DNA from: Alphaproteobacteria bacterium
Lineage (GTDB): Bacteria; Pseudomonadota; Alphaproteobacteria; UBA9655
Direction: 5' to 3'
DNA length: 64,000 nt
NCBI GenBank assembly: GCA_017992885.1
Contig: JAGONT010000003.1
Location: 62,001-126,000, forward strand
The translations under genes were made by a program, and so were the position numbers. The notes under the pieces are model-generated. The model had not been told where the DNA came from and made no database searches. It saw only the letters and a program-made list of their open reading frames with translations. How positions within the stretch are numbered: the stretch's first letter is position 1; every line of letters starts with the position of its first letter. This document shows, one piece after another, positions 8,429-18,400 of this stretch.

Positions 8429-8920
8429 ATGAATGAGCCCCTTCGGATAAAGTGTGTGGGCGTTGAATACAATGGAGATTTTATTTGTATTCAGGCTTAC
8501 TCGGGCTACAATTTTCTTATGGCAGATCCTACAACAACCGAATATTTATTAATAGCGGATACGCCAAATGAGGTACTTGGTAAGGCTGTTCTTGACGCTC
8601 TAAAACAAAGTCGATTTTTGTCATATAAAGAAGAATGCGCATTAGAAAAAGTGGCGGAAAAATACTATATTGCTTGGATAAAAAAAATGGTAAATCGCTA
8701 CGGTTACAAAAATAAAACTGAATTGTTTCTGAATATGAAAAGCTGTATGATTGAACGCCACGAAAATGTTCTTACGATCCGCCCTAGCCATCATGAAGAC
8801 TTAGAAGTATGGAGGTGTGAAGGAATTATTGAGGAAGCTAACCTCAAAATTCCAGTAAGTAGTTCAGCGGCTAAAGTTGGAGCAGCGCTACGCATTGCTT
8901 TTAGCCGCTGTACTGGTTAA
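8429..8920 (+). CDS. CdiI-type contact-dependent inhibition immunity protein (DUF1436-like), orphan
   Basis: A 163-aa cytosolic protein whose C-terminal half (MKSCMIERHENVLTIRPS ... PVSSSAAKVGAALRIAFSRC) matches the CdiI/DUF1436 immunity family as I know it. Such proteins bind and neutralise the C-terminal toxin domain of a cognate CdiA or polymorphic toxin. No cdiA, cdiB or toxin fragment is found on either side: upstream is an ISKra4 remnant, downstream an LRR gene on the other strand. It is therefore an orphan immunity gene. The frame is complete with length typical of the family. Start at 8429 is the only good ATG, with AAAGGTG upstream. Confidence 0.8.
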   Translation: MNEPLRIKCVGVEYNGDFICIQAYSGYNFLMADPTTTEYLLIADTPNEVLGKAVLDALKQSRFLSYKEECALEKVAEKYYIAWIKKMVNRYGYKNKTELFLNMKSCMIERHENVLTIRPSHHEDLEVWRCEGIIEEANLKIPVSSSAAKVGAALRIAFSRCTG

Positions 8921-9106
8921 GGGAATTTGTAATAGAATAAGGAGTTATATAGTCTATAAGTAAACAACAACTTCACAAGCTGTTGCTACGCTTTATCAAA
9001 GTAGTCTATGCAGACAGAGTCCTCTGTGTGTTTACAAGTCAGATTGGAGGCATAACTCCCACAAAAGCGGAAAGACTGCCCAACAAAAATACTAAAAGCC
9101 TGTTAC

Positions 9107-9571
9107 TTAATATTTCAGTATTTTTATGTCGGGTTTATACTTAATGAATTCCAAGAGCCTTTTTCCTCCTTCATCATTTAGGGAATTGGAAGAAACATCT
9201 AACTCTGTCAATCCAGGATGGTTGTTTATCGCTTGAAAAATATGGGGCAATGACTCTGATGTAAAATTATTTCCACTGAGGTTAAGAGTGGTTAGATGTG
9301 ATGCTTGGGATAAAAAATGACTCACTTGTTGTGATTCATTGTCTATGAAACCATAACCGACAAATTCATGCCCCTTCATCTCTGCTGGGAGCTGCCTGAA
9401 GAGCATCATCTTCTTCAGTGATTGGACTGTCTCGTGGCTAAAAGAGTTTTGTTTAGGTATGATTTGTGCCATGGTCCTCAACTCTTCTTGATCATTCATA
9501 GCGGCGGATGGTAATGAAGAGTAAATACAAAAGATTGAAACAAGTAGACTTAGTGGCGCTTTTTTAATCAT
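9107..9571 (-). CDS. Exported leucine-rich-repeat-like protein
   Basis: 154 aa. ATG at 9571 was chosen because AGAGGAT precedes it and the protein then starts with a signal peptide (MIKKAPLSLLVSIFCIYSS, cleavage after SAA), directly followed by Met. The C-terminal half carries two to three ribonuclease-inhibitor-type LRRs (LTTLNLSGNNFTSESLPHIF and LTELDVSSNSLNDEGGKRLL). Similar small secreted LRR proteins occur at 29.9, 32.0 and 35.3 kb, and truncated versions at 41.4-42.2 kb. LRRs bind proteins; the partner is unknown. Confidence 0.8.
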   Translation of the reverse strand: MIKKAPLSLLVSIFCIYSSLPSAAMNDQEELRTMAQIIPKQNSFSHETVQSLKKMMLFRQLPAEMKGHEFVGYGFIDNESQQVSHFLSQASHLTTLNLSGNNFTSESLPHIFQAINNHPGLTELDVSSNSLNDEGGKRLLEFIKYKPDIKILKY

Positions 9572-9764
9572 AAAATCCTCTTTTTTAATAAATGATACTA
9601 AGTTTTTATTAAATGTCAAATTAAATTTTAGGAAAATAAATATCCTTGGGTGAGGCATTAGACCTCGCTTTTGCGACCAAAGGATTTATCAGCTTCTGAA
9701 AACTCAGCAAACTTTCTTGTAGCAGGCTACGAGGTAAGTAATAATAATACATAACAAGACTATT

Positions 9765-10035
9765 TTTTCTCTGTATTAGAGGAAAGATTTTTTATTTTTT
9801 GCGCCGTAAGTCCTGTTATAGAGGCTATAATTTCAATATTAATGTCGCTCATAAGCATATTTTTTGCTATTTTTTCGACTCCTTTTTCAACTCCCTCATC
9901 AAATTTTTGTGCCAAGGAAGCATGATAATCTCCCTCGGATTTTTCTGCTTACTATTAAGTTAATAATTTCTCTTTTTTCATTAAAATCATATAGGCTTTT
10001 AAATCTTTTTTGTAATTATTAAAAATATTTCTATT
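9765..10035 (-). pseudogene. Rpn-family (PDDEXK_2) nuclease C-terminal remnant
   Basis: Minus-strand frames read SLYDFNEKREIINLI and, after a frameshift, EKSEGDYHASLAQKFDEG, then GVEKIAKNMLMSDINIEII and ITGLTAQKIKNL. This is the usual C-terminal tail of Rpn recombination-promoting nuclease/putative transposase proteins (charged coiled segment, then a short HTH-like end). The nuclease domain is absent. Compare the longer Rpn-like gene at 37.0 kb. Confidence 0.6.
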
Positions 10036-10040
10036 TTTAG

Positions 10041-10652
10041 CTATTTAAAAAGCTGCTGAGCTTTTCTTGCCCGATAATCCCAGTTTTTCTTATAAACTTG
10101 GGCGAGAGCAGGATCATCAATGAGAAGGAGATTTTCAGCGTTTTTAGTTTCGGCAGCTTGGCTAAAATTAAAAGAGCCGGTTAAGACATACCTCTCATCA
10201 AAAATCATGACTTTGTTATGAGCAATCCCAGCAATATCATCAATTAAAACGGGAATATCTTTCTGGAAGAGAAAAGAAAGTTGAGAGTATTTTCCTTTGA
10301 GCTGAGATTTGTCGATGAGAACTTTCACATTAACTCCTCTTTCAAAAGCATTGGCTATGGCCTGAGCTATTGGAGGGGATGTAAATGAATACGCCATCAC
10401 AAGGATAGAAGATTCTGCCCTCTCAATAGCTGAGACAATACGATCTGTGCAATGTCCTTGCGGGCTAAAACAGGCTTGAATGTGAGCCTGTTCAGTTGAA
10501 AAAACGTTCCATTGTGGGTTTACAATAGGATAGAAAATAAAACCAATGCCACACCCTAAGAAGAAGGTGAGAAGGGAAGGGGAGAGGCTAATCCTTGAAA
10601 TGGAAAAGACTTTGAATCTTCTTTTTTTGAGGGACTTTCTCTTTTCCAGCAT
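10041..10652 (-). CDS. Phospholipase D-family endonuclease (Nuc-like), membrane-anchored
   Basis: 203 aa. A basic N-terminus is followed by one hydrophobic segment (about residues 26-44), a signal anchor or uncleaved signal peptide, so the enzyme domain should be periplasmic. The single HKD motif is intact: H145-N-K147 ... D152 and G159-S160 followed by FNFS. One HKD copy per chain is characteristic of the Nuc/EDTA-resistant endonuclease group, which dimerises. It is the last gene of the traC-traD-WGR-XRE operon, 62 bp after the XRE gene. Nuc-like genes are frequent on conjugative plasmids (pKM101); the role in transfer is not established. Confidence 0.85.
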   Translation of the reverse strand: MLEKRKSLKKRRFKVFSISRISLSPSLLTFFLGCGIGFIFYPIVNPQWNVFSTEQAHIQACFSPQGHCTDRIVSAIERAESSILVMAYSFTSPPIAQAIANAFERGVNVKVLIDKSQLKGKYSQLSFLFQKDIPVLIDDIAGIAHNKVMIFDERYVLTGSFNFSQAAETKNAENLLLIDDPALAQVYKKNWDYRARKAQQLFK

Positions 10653-10714
10653 TTTTTGATTTTAAAGCCTTATATATATTTATGGAAGGGTATATTAACA
10701 ATTTTGAGGCTAGC

Positions 10715-11215
10715 CTATCCGATGAGATTTTTAAACCGCTCCGCAAATTTTAGATCAACTTCATAAGAATTTCTTTGGAGAGAACGGAGGTAAACTTTTC
10801 TAATATAAAGGAGAAACTGCTCAACGGTTATCTCTTTATTGCTTTGTTGGAGGAGGGTATTGACCACTCTCACAGTATTTGGCATAAGCTCTGTTTTTGC
10901 GTATTCAACATACTTTTTTATGGGGATTTCATCTAAGGATTCAGACTCATCATCTTCTTGTAAAGCCTCTGGGATGTCTAGGAGATCTTTAACAGTACAC
11001 CCTAAGAAATCTGCAATAGCCTGCAAGTTTACGGCACTGGGGTTCTTGGATTTCCCTCTTAAAATATTCCTTACAGCGTGGGTTTTTACGCCAGCTTTAT
11101 TTTCAAGCTCCCTGATTGAGATGTTTAGAGCTTTCATCCGCATTGCACTCTGTTTTATTAAATAAGTTCCCGGTTTATTTTTGTTCAACATGTCTGCCTT
11201 ACTCAATAAGTTCAT
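10715..11215 (-). CDS. XRE-family transcriptional regulator
   Basis: 166 aa with a Cro/C1-type helix-turn-helix at about residues 24-80 (ISIRELENKAGVKTHAVRNI ... IADFLGCTVKDLLDIP). An acidic linker and a helical C-terminal region (TVRVVNTLLQQSNKEITVEQ) follow. It lies only 7 bp after the WGR gene, in the tra operon, so it probably regulates this operon or the divergent traA; the operator cannot be identified from one window. Alternative in-frame starts exist at residues 9 and 26. Confidence 0.85.
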   Translation of the reverse strand: MNLLSKADMLNKNKPGTYLIKQSAMRMKALNISIRELENKAGVKTHAVRNILRGKSKNPSAVNLQAIADFLGCTVKDLLDIPEALQEDDESESLDEIPIKKYVEYAKTELMPNTVRVVNTLLQQSNKEITVEQFLLYIRKVYLRSLQRNSYEVDLKFAERFKNLIG

Positions 11216-11222
11216 TTGAAAA

Positions 11223-11513
11223 TCAGCGTTGTTTCAAGTTAAGGGAAGGGGGCTCTTCTGGAAGAATGGCGTAATTACACCCAATGCGTTTATGAGAATT
11301 AAGACGCTTTTTGAGGATACGCTGTAGTTCTTTTTGAGCATGGTCTTCATCTGCAAATGCATATTGTTTTCCCTGTCCTTTAAAGCCTCTCCGACCCCAT
11401 TGGGTAATTAGAAGCCATGTTCCAAATAAATCCTGGCAGAGGCGAAGAGAATACCAACGATAAAGATTTTTTGAAGGATTTGTGGCTCTTAAATGAAGGG
11501 GAGGGGAAATCAT
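11223..11513 (-). CDS. WGR-domain protein
   Basis: A 96-aa protein made almost entirely of a WGR domain (NLYRWYSLRLCQDLFGTWLL then QWGRRGFKGQ). WGR domains bind nucleic acid and are known from PARPs and from small proteins near conjugation genes. ATG at 11513 comes one base after the traD stop, so translation is coupled; the longer frame to 11567 lies inside traD and is not used. It probably acts in the same relaxosome or transfer function as TraC/TraD (inference from position). Confidence 0.85.
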   Translation of the reverse strand: MISPPLHLRATNPSKNLYRWYSLRLCQDLFGTWLLITQWGRRGFKGQGKQYAFADEDHAQKELQRILKKRLNSHKRIGCNYAILPEEPPSLNLKQR

Positions 11514-11514
11514 T

Positions 11515-11856
11515 TTAACGCACAACTTTCTCTTTTGATGTGAGAAAATGTTCTGCAAAAGCAGCATGACCTAAGGCGGCTAAGCCTTCTTTTTGGTTAG
11601 GATTAAGCGTTAGATTTTGACTTGTTTCAATAAGAGCGCCCAGGAGAAGCGTAGCCTTTTCTCGCGCCTCACTATCGAGTTGCAGGTCTGCGCCCACGGA
11701 AATTGAGAATACATCCGTCAAGCCGGATTTAATGACAAGTCCTCCCAATTGGATTTTTGTTCTGGTTTCTGCTTTTCTTTGAAGGCTCGTAGCGGAAGCT
11801 TTCTTGGAAGCATAAAAGGTTGTTTTCCTATTCGTCTGTGCGAGCAAGCGGGTCAT
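11515..11856 (-). CDS. traD: Conjugal transfer protein TraD (Ti-type)
   Basis: A 113-aa protein with the signature RKAETRTKIQLGGLVIKSGL of the small Ti/Rhizobium TraD family (PF06412). This is not the F-type coupling ATPase. It is encoded in the position expected from Ti plasmids, between traC and further transfer genes and divergent from traA across oriT. ATG at 11856 is one base after the traC stop. TraD is regarded as an accessory of DNA processing at oriT; its biochemical role is not well defined. Confidence 0.85.
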   Translation of the reverse strand: MTRLLAQTNRKTTFYASKKASATSLQRKAETRTKIQLGGLVIKSGLTDVFSISVGADLQLDSEAREKATLLLGALIETSQNLTLNPNQKEGLAALGHAAFAEHFLTSKEKVVR

Positions 11857-11857
11857 C

Positions 11858-12139
11858 CTATGCAGCTGTTTGAATAGTCTTTGAGTTTGAGGTTTTGCTT
11901 CTACGAAATTTCAGGCCTTTCTCTCTCCATTGGTTAGCCAGCTGGGGATTCGCGACAGCTTGTTCACAGACATGGAGAAGTCCTCCGGCTAAAATAGCTG
12001 GGTCAATAGAGGGAGAGGGGACATGCTTTAGAATATCGAGGAGTTCCTTATTCCGTTTTTCGAGGAGAAGGTCTACTTCTTGAGTAATTGTCTGCTTCTT
12101 TTGTAGGAGAAAGTTAATCTTTTTTTGAAGAGGATCCAT
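11858..12139 (-). CDS. traC: TraC-like conjugal transfer accessory protein
   Basis: A 93-aa protein: N-terminal coiled coil (about residues 4-40, KKINFLLQKKQTITQEVDLL) followed by a basic C-terminal tail (REKGLKFRR). Sequence identity to Ti TraC is not obvious to me; the call rests on size, the coiled-coil plus basic pattern and synteny: first gene left of oriT, divergent from traA, followed by traD. AAAAGGAC lies upstream of the ATG and a sigma70-like promoter at 12179-12207 (minus). Confidence 0.65.
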   Translation of the reverse strand: MDPLQKKINFLLQKKQTITQEVDLLLEKRNKELLDILKHVPSPSIDPAILAGGLLHVCEQAVANPQLANQWREKGLKFRRSKTSNSKTIQTAA

Positions 12140-12178
12140 AGGTAGTCCTTTTTATTGTTGTAGAAACGCAGTGAATAA

Positions 12179-12207
12179 ATATTACCTTAAATTAAGCGTA
12201 AATACAA
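12179..12207 (-). promoter_or_regulatory. Predicted promoter of the traC operon
   Basis: Read on the minus strand: TTGTAT, 17-bp spacer, TAATAT. The -10 lies about 40 bp before the traC ATG, and the SD AAAAGGAC follows. It points away from traA and out of the oriT region. Confidence 0.5.
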
Positions 12208-12400
12208 TATTTTCTTAAGAAATTATATATGTAGGCCGGTATAGTCTAGATAGACATACAGGGAGTTTAGAAGTAAAAATGCTTTGACAAAGGTCTTCGA
12301 AGACAAACCATTTTCTTCTGAATTTTTGTTGTTTCCCTTTAAAGTTATTATCAAGTGAGCGAAGCGAATGAAGAAGTCCTGAAAGGGAGGAGCCTGCGAG

Positions 12401-12445
12401 TCTCTAAAGGCGCACTTATGCACGATTGAAAATCGTGCGTGCGGC
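12401..12445 (-). other. oriT: Origin of transfer (oriT) nic region, MOBQ type
   Basis: On the minus strand an 8-bp perfect hairpin (GCACGATT-ttc-AATCGTGC, plus coordinates 12420-12438) is followed by ATAAGTGCGCC. This reproduces the RSF1010/pTF1/Ti arrangement: an inverted repeat directly 5' of the nic core TAAGTGCG/CCCT, with one difference in the last part (CCTTT for CCCT). The predicted nick is on the minus strand between plus positions 12411 and 12410. It sits between divergent traC and traA as on Ti plasmids. A GC-rich block (CGGCCCTGCCGGCGGCC) follows on the traA side. Confidence 0.8.
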
Positions 12446-12468
12446 CCTGCCGGCGGCCTTCTCGAAAT

Positions 12469-12482
12469 CCTATATATAGGAT
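12469..12482. promoter_or_regulatory. Palindrome at the traA start
   Basis: The perfect 12-bp palindrome CCTATATATAGG ends two bases before the traA ATG. It could be an operator, and its AGG is the only SD-like sequence near the start although it is unusually close. Position suggests control of traA translation or transcription; function is inference. Confidence 0.45.
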
Positions 12483-15400
12483 ATGGCTGAATATCACATG
12501 AACTTAGGCGTTATCTCACGAAGTGGGGGCAAAAGCACTACCGCTCACTCAGCTTATATTGCCTGCACTAAGCTTGAAGAAGAGCGTACAAGCCTTGTTT
12601 TTGATTATTCCAATAAGAAGGGACTTCTTTATGAAGGAACCATGGCTCCTGATGAGTGCCCTGACTGGGTTTACGATAAGCAATTGTTAGAGAATGCTGT
12701 TGAGGCTTTTGAAGATCATATCGCTCAAACGCGATTCCGAGGCCATAATGACCCTGAAAAGAATGCTAAAAGCCTGGCTGCAAAAGAAAAGTTTCTCGAG
12801 TCTTGTGCGACCGGATACACTGCAAATTTTGCGCTGCCTCTTGAGATTGAGAACCCTGAAGATCTTCTTGACCTCTCCCAAAGAATTATAAAAAGCTGTT
12901 ACGTTCAAAACGAATTGATTGTTCGGTATGCCATTCACGGCGATAAAGGAAACCCCCACCTCCATATTCTTTCAACAACACGCCCTTGGGTGGAGGACAC
13001 CTTTTCTAAAAGCCGATTTAGAATTAATCGAGAAAAGGTTATCGAGATTCGACATCAAGCTGCTGAGATTGCCAATGAGTTTGCTCAGGAGAAAGGTTAC
13101 AACTATGTGCTAGATGCTCGTTCATATGAAGATCGGGGCCTTAATATTATCCCTACTCGCCATTTAGGACCTAATGCTCATCATAAGCTCCAAGATGGAA
13201 GTCGTATTTCTCATGAAAATAACAAGATTCACCAAGACAATATTCGTTTGCTTTTTAAATCTCCGGAAGAGCTTGTGAATCTTGTTGCCGCTAGGAAAGT
13301 TGTCTTTACGGAAGTTGATATTGAGAGAGAAGTTTTTAAAAGGGTAGGGGGAGACATGTACCTCTACAGTCTTTTAAAAACGCGTCTTTTAGAAAGTGAA
13401 CTTTTAAAAACGCCTCTCATGAATGCACAGTTGGAGACACGGGAAGTCCTTCCTCACATGTTCAATATCTCAAACGACAATGTGGGCTTGAGTGGAGAAG
13501 AGCTTAAGGTAGATTTTGATGAAACAGTACGGTCTTATACCCATCACTTGTTTTGTTATGAGAGTATCGTTGGGCTTGGCAAGAATCTAAAAGATGAAGC
13601 CGTTTTTACAACACAGAAAGCTATTGAGCTCGAAAAAAATGCTAAGGATGTTGTTCAACATCTATGCCTTTCTAAGGGTAAGGAAATCTCTTCAGAGATC
13701 AAACAGGACGCCATCATAAATGCTGAACATCAGAATAAGTTTGATTTTTCTGAAGAGCAAAAGCAAGCTATTGACTATTTGCTAGAGCCTCATCAGCTGC
13801 GGGTTCTTAAGGGTAATGCAGGGACGGGAAAAACAACAATTTTAAAGCCTATGGTGGATGCTTATAAAGAAGCAGGGTATGTGCCTCTTGGCGTGGCTTT
13901 TCAAGGAAAAGTCTCTGAACTCTTAGGCCATGATCTCAATATCACTGCCTATACGCTTGACCAGCTTGGCAAGCGTTGGAAGAAATATGATACTCTGAAA
14001 GAAATGCTCCCAACCCTAAAGGGAGAATCTCTCCGTGTGGCTCACAAGGAGCTAGAGAAGCTGGCTGCGTTTCAATTGAATGAGCGCCATGTCGTCGTTC
14101 TTGATGAAGGCAACATGGTAGAGGGTCATCATTGGCAAGAGCTTCTCATTCGAGTTCAAAAAGCAGGAGCCCACTTAAAGGTTGTTCAAGACAATAAGCA
14201 AATTAAGGCTTTATTTGGGGCAGATATTTCTCGCCTTGTTGAAAACAGCGCCGGGCACTTTGAGCTCACAGAAGTGCACCGTCAAAAAGAACCCTGGATG
14301 CGAGCGGCTTCAGCTCATTTAAATAGCCATGACGTTATTGAGGGACTTAAACCTTATGATGAACACGGATGTTTAACCTTTAAAGAATCGGTAGAATCAA
14401 CCCGCTATGCTCTCGCTGAAGCGTATGTCAATAATCTCAGGCTTCATCCCGAGGAATTTCATGTGGCTCTTTCTTTTCAAAATCAGGATGTAGAGGACTT
14501 AAATGGGGCTATCCGACATCAATTAAAGCAACGTGGGTCTCTCGGTGCAAGCCTTACCTTTAAAGGCAAAGAATTCTCAGTGGGAGATCGGATTGTTTTT
14601 ACAGAGAATGATCACACAGGGTGGTTTATTAAGACAATAGACTCTCCTATCCAGAAAGGTAGCTCTTCTCTTCCCAAGAAAGGAGTAAAAAACGGGACTT
14701 TCGGACAAATTCAATCTCTTGATGAAAAGAAAGCGATCCTTGATGTCAGATTGTTAAAAGACGATCGCTTGGTACGAGTTAATTTAAAGACCTATGATGC
14801 TGTAGAGTATGGTTACGGCATGACGGTCAATAAAGCTGAGGGCCAAACTTTTGATTGGACTTATGGCTTATTTGATCGCCTTATGAATGCCAATAAAACC
14901 CTTATTTGGATGACAAGACATCGGTTTGGATTCCAAGGGTTTATTGCGAAAGACCAAGCTTCAAATATCAACGACATGGCAGTTGCTGTAGGAAGGAGTG
15001 ATTATCGGCCGCTTATCTCTGATTTTAATACTCAAGGGTGCCTCGAAGCAGAGCTTGTAAGGGAATACCTCAAGACTGCCTATGAAGCAGGCAATCTTTG
15101 GGGAACAATTTCAAAGGAAAACCCTGACGCTCCCTTTGATCATAGTGAGTGGACGGATTTTCAAGCTGCTCAGCATGAAAGAAATCAATTCGCAGAGGAG
15201 ATTCTTGGAAAGTGGGATCTCTGTCAAACCTTTGCTAACCAAGTAGGAATAAAGAAAATCACTCTTGAAGTTCAGGCTGGATTGAGAGAGAAGCCTTTGA
15301 ACGAGGTTGAAGTTGAAGCTTTACAACGAGTTGAAACCTATCGAGCTGTCGCTAGCCAGGCTCGGACTCTCTGGGATCAACTCTCAAAGACTGAGAAACT

Positions 15401-18400
15401 CTCAAAAACATCTGCTCTTTTAAAAGGTTACGAAGAGATTACAGAAACGCGTAATCAACTAGCTTATGAGATTGTAAGTTTCCCTGAAATTCATCGTCCT
15501 TTCTTTAAAACCATCAAGAAAGAAGAGGCGTATGTTAGTTATGGGGGAGACGTTTATGATAAGGTTCCCCCTTCCTTAAAAGCTGCTGAAAAGCACGCTC
15601 AAGCTTATATAAAAGCCCAGCATCAAAAGGCTTTTTCTGAAAAACTTACTCCCGTTGAACGGGGGGTCTTTAATGAACTCCTCGCCTTTAAAAAGCAAGC
15701 TTTAGATTGCGGACGATTTGCTGCGGCTTTGAAAAACGAAGAAGCTCTTATCAAGAAGAAGGGAGATTCCCCTCTAAAAACTGCACTTGAGGCATCTTCT
15801 AAGGAAAGAGACTTTTTAGCTTTTAAGGTTGTTAAGTTCTATGACAAGTATAGCTCTCTTCTTGAAAGAGCGGATGTCTCCCAAGAGCAATTATTAAAGC
15901 ATGCAGTCTTTGGAGAAGTTCGTCAGTTAGCCTTAAAACACAGTTTAGCAAAGACCATTGAAAAACGCTTAGAATTTGCAGATCAATTACGCCGTATGGT
16001 TGGAGAGGGAGATAAGCTGGATAAACCCCTCTATGGAATCTCAAAGAGCATGGGCGTTGACTTGTCACGTCTGAGATTTGAGCAAGGGTGCTTAGAGCTT
16101 ATGAAACAGAAGGGTCATTTACCTTTTAATACTGTGGAAGAGCTTTCTTCGGCATTTGTGTCCCTGACCGAGTATCGGGTTGTGCATCAAGAAGCCGCAA
16201 AGAAGTGGCAAATCATTAAAACCCATGCAGTTGAGAAAGTAACAGCTCTCCAAGATGATCAGATTGTAAGTTTAAACGCGTGGACAAAGAACGCTTCTCA
16301 TGAAGGTAAAGAGGGTCAAGCGATAAACGCAGAAAACAAACTCCTTTCAAGAGAAGTTCTCGAAAAGGCTGGACAGCTGGAGAATACACAGAAACCTAAA
16401 CGTAAAAAAGCTCCTCAAAATCTTCAGGAAAAAGATAACGCCATTCTCAAAGAAGCTGCAAACACCCAAACTCTAAGCCTGGTAACACGAGAATTAGCGA
16501 AGGTCGTCAATGGGTACACGTCTCTATCATCAGAAAATTTACCCTCACCATCACTTCCTCAAGATATTCAAGCCAGACACGTTGAGCTCATCCATCTTCA
16601 GAGTCATTTGCGGAAAGGTCATTCGGGATACCTTGGCATCTTTAAAATGGATCACGTTAAAGATAAGACGTGGGAGAGTTTACGAGAAAAGAAACTTTCT
16701 CTTGCTGGGCCAATTTTAGAGAAGTATGGCGAGATTATCAAAGTTTCCTTTGGTCATGATTATGGGCGAATGCAAAAAGAGGCCTATGAGCATCAGATGG
16801 GGGAGTTGGTCTCTCATTACCAAGAGGTGAGGGGAGGGGATAAAGCACTGCTTGCGGCAGATCTTTTATCTCATTTGGAGAAAGAAGGATACCAGGAAAT
16901 TTGTATAAAAACCCAACTTAAAACACGGGACGTGAATTTTGAAGCTTTGCACCTCTATGGGCTTTTTCATGAGGTTTCTTCCCACCTTCAAGAAAAGAGT
17001 ATGACTCTTCCAGTCCTTGAAAAGTACATCCAAACGCAAGAGGCATTTTCTTCTCTTTGGAAGCCTCGTTGTGAAGTTATTGAAAAAGCACTAGGGCCCG
17101 TAAAAGAAGAGTTTGCGATGCACCGAGAGAAAGTTTTGTCTTTTTTAGAAGACAAAAAACCCAATCGCTCTTGTGTCTTTGCTTTGGATAAGCTCGTTAA
17201 TGAGACACATGCTCTAATCTCAAAAAGCAAATTAGAAAAAAATAAGGATAATCCTGGACAGATTCCTTATGCCCCCGAGCAAAATTTACAAACAAAGGTT
17301 CAAGGAAAACTTCAACACCTCGGGGTGTCATTGGGGGTAAGTTTTAGCCAAGAGAACTTAGAAACCCTCTCCCATGAAATTATAAACCTTTCTCACAAAA
17401 AAGAGCAGATTCAGGGGCAACGACTTGCCTTAATGAAACGCACAAAATTTGAGAGTGATGCAGAGTTTTTTGAGTGTGCGCGTAATCGGAATGAAACAGC
17501 TTCCCATCTCCTGGAAACCCCCTTAGGAAAAATCATTGAAGAGTCAAAACATCTTTTTCTTGTAAAAGACTATGCAGAGCGATACCGCAGTAAGTTAGAA
17601 AAGGCTCCACCCTCTTCGGGGCCATCTCATCAGATTGACCAAAAATTCATTCTTCAAAATACGCAACCTTTTATTGAAGCTGACGTTGTTAAAGCAGTGC
17701 TTATCGAAAATATAGCATCATTTGCAGACGATATTTTTTCTTCTCTGGGAGAAAAGCACAATCAAGCGGCCTCTACGGCCGTGGAACGGCGTTACGGTAA
17801 TAATGGAAAAATTTCAGTAAACCTTCGCACAGGCGCTTGGCTTGACTGGAGAGATACGTCAATAGCTGGAGGACCATTTGAGATGCTTACCAAGCTTAAA
17901 GGCTTTTCTTTTAAGGAAGCGGTTGAATATGGAGCTTCTTGGGCAGGGATCATACCTGAAAGAGGGGATTTAAAATCTCTCAAACGACTTCCTCAAAAAT
18001 ATTCCTCCCAAGAGAGCGAGCAAAAAAAGCTCCAAAAAGAAGCTGAAGAAAGCAAGGTAAAGATTGAAAGAGCGAAAACACTCTGGGAAAAAGGGCAGCC
18101 CATTCAGGGAACTTTAGCCGAGCGTTATTTGAAAGAGCATCGAAATATAGAAGAGTCAATGCCAAACGATCTTCAATTTTTGCCTCGCTTTAGAGATCCT
18201 ACGTCCGGAAAGAGTTATCCTGGTCTTATGGCTGCTGCTCGCTCTTCGATAGGAGAGGTAACGGCTGTGCAGATTACGTGCTTAGATCCACAAACAGCTG
18301 CGAAAGCAGATCTATCCGTTACAAAGAGATCTTTTGGGATTTTGAAAGGATCGACAGTTACCCTTCAAGAGGAGAAAAGCTCAAACGTTCTGTTTGTTGC

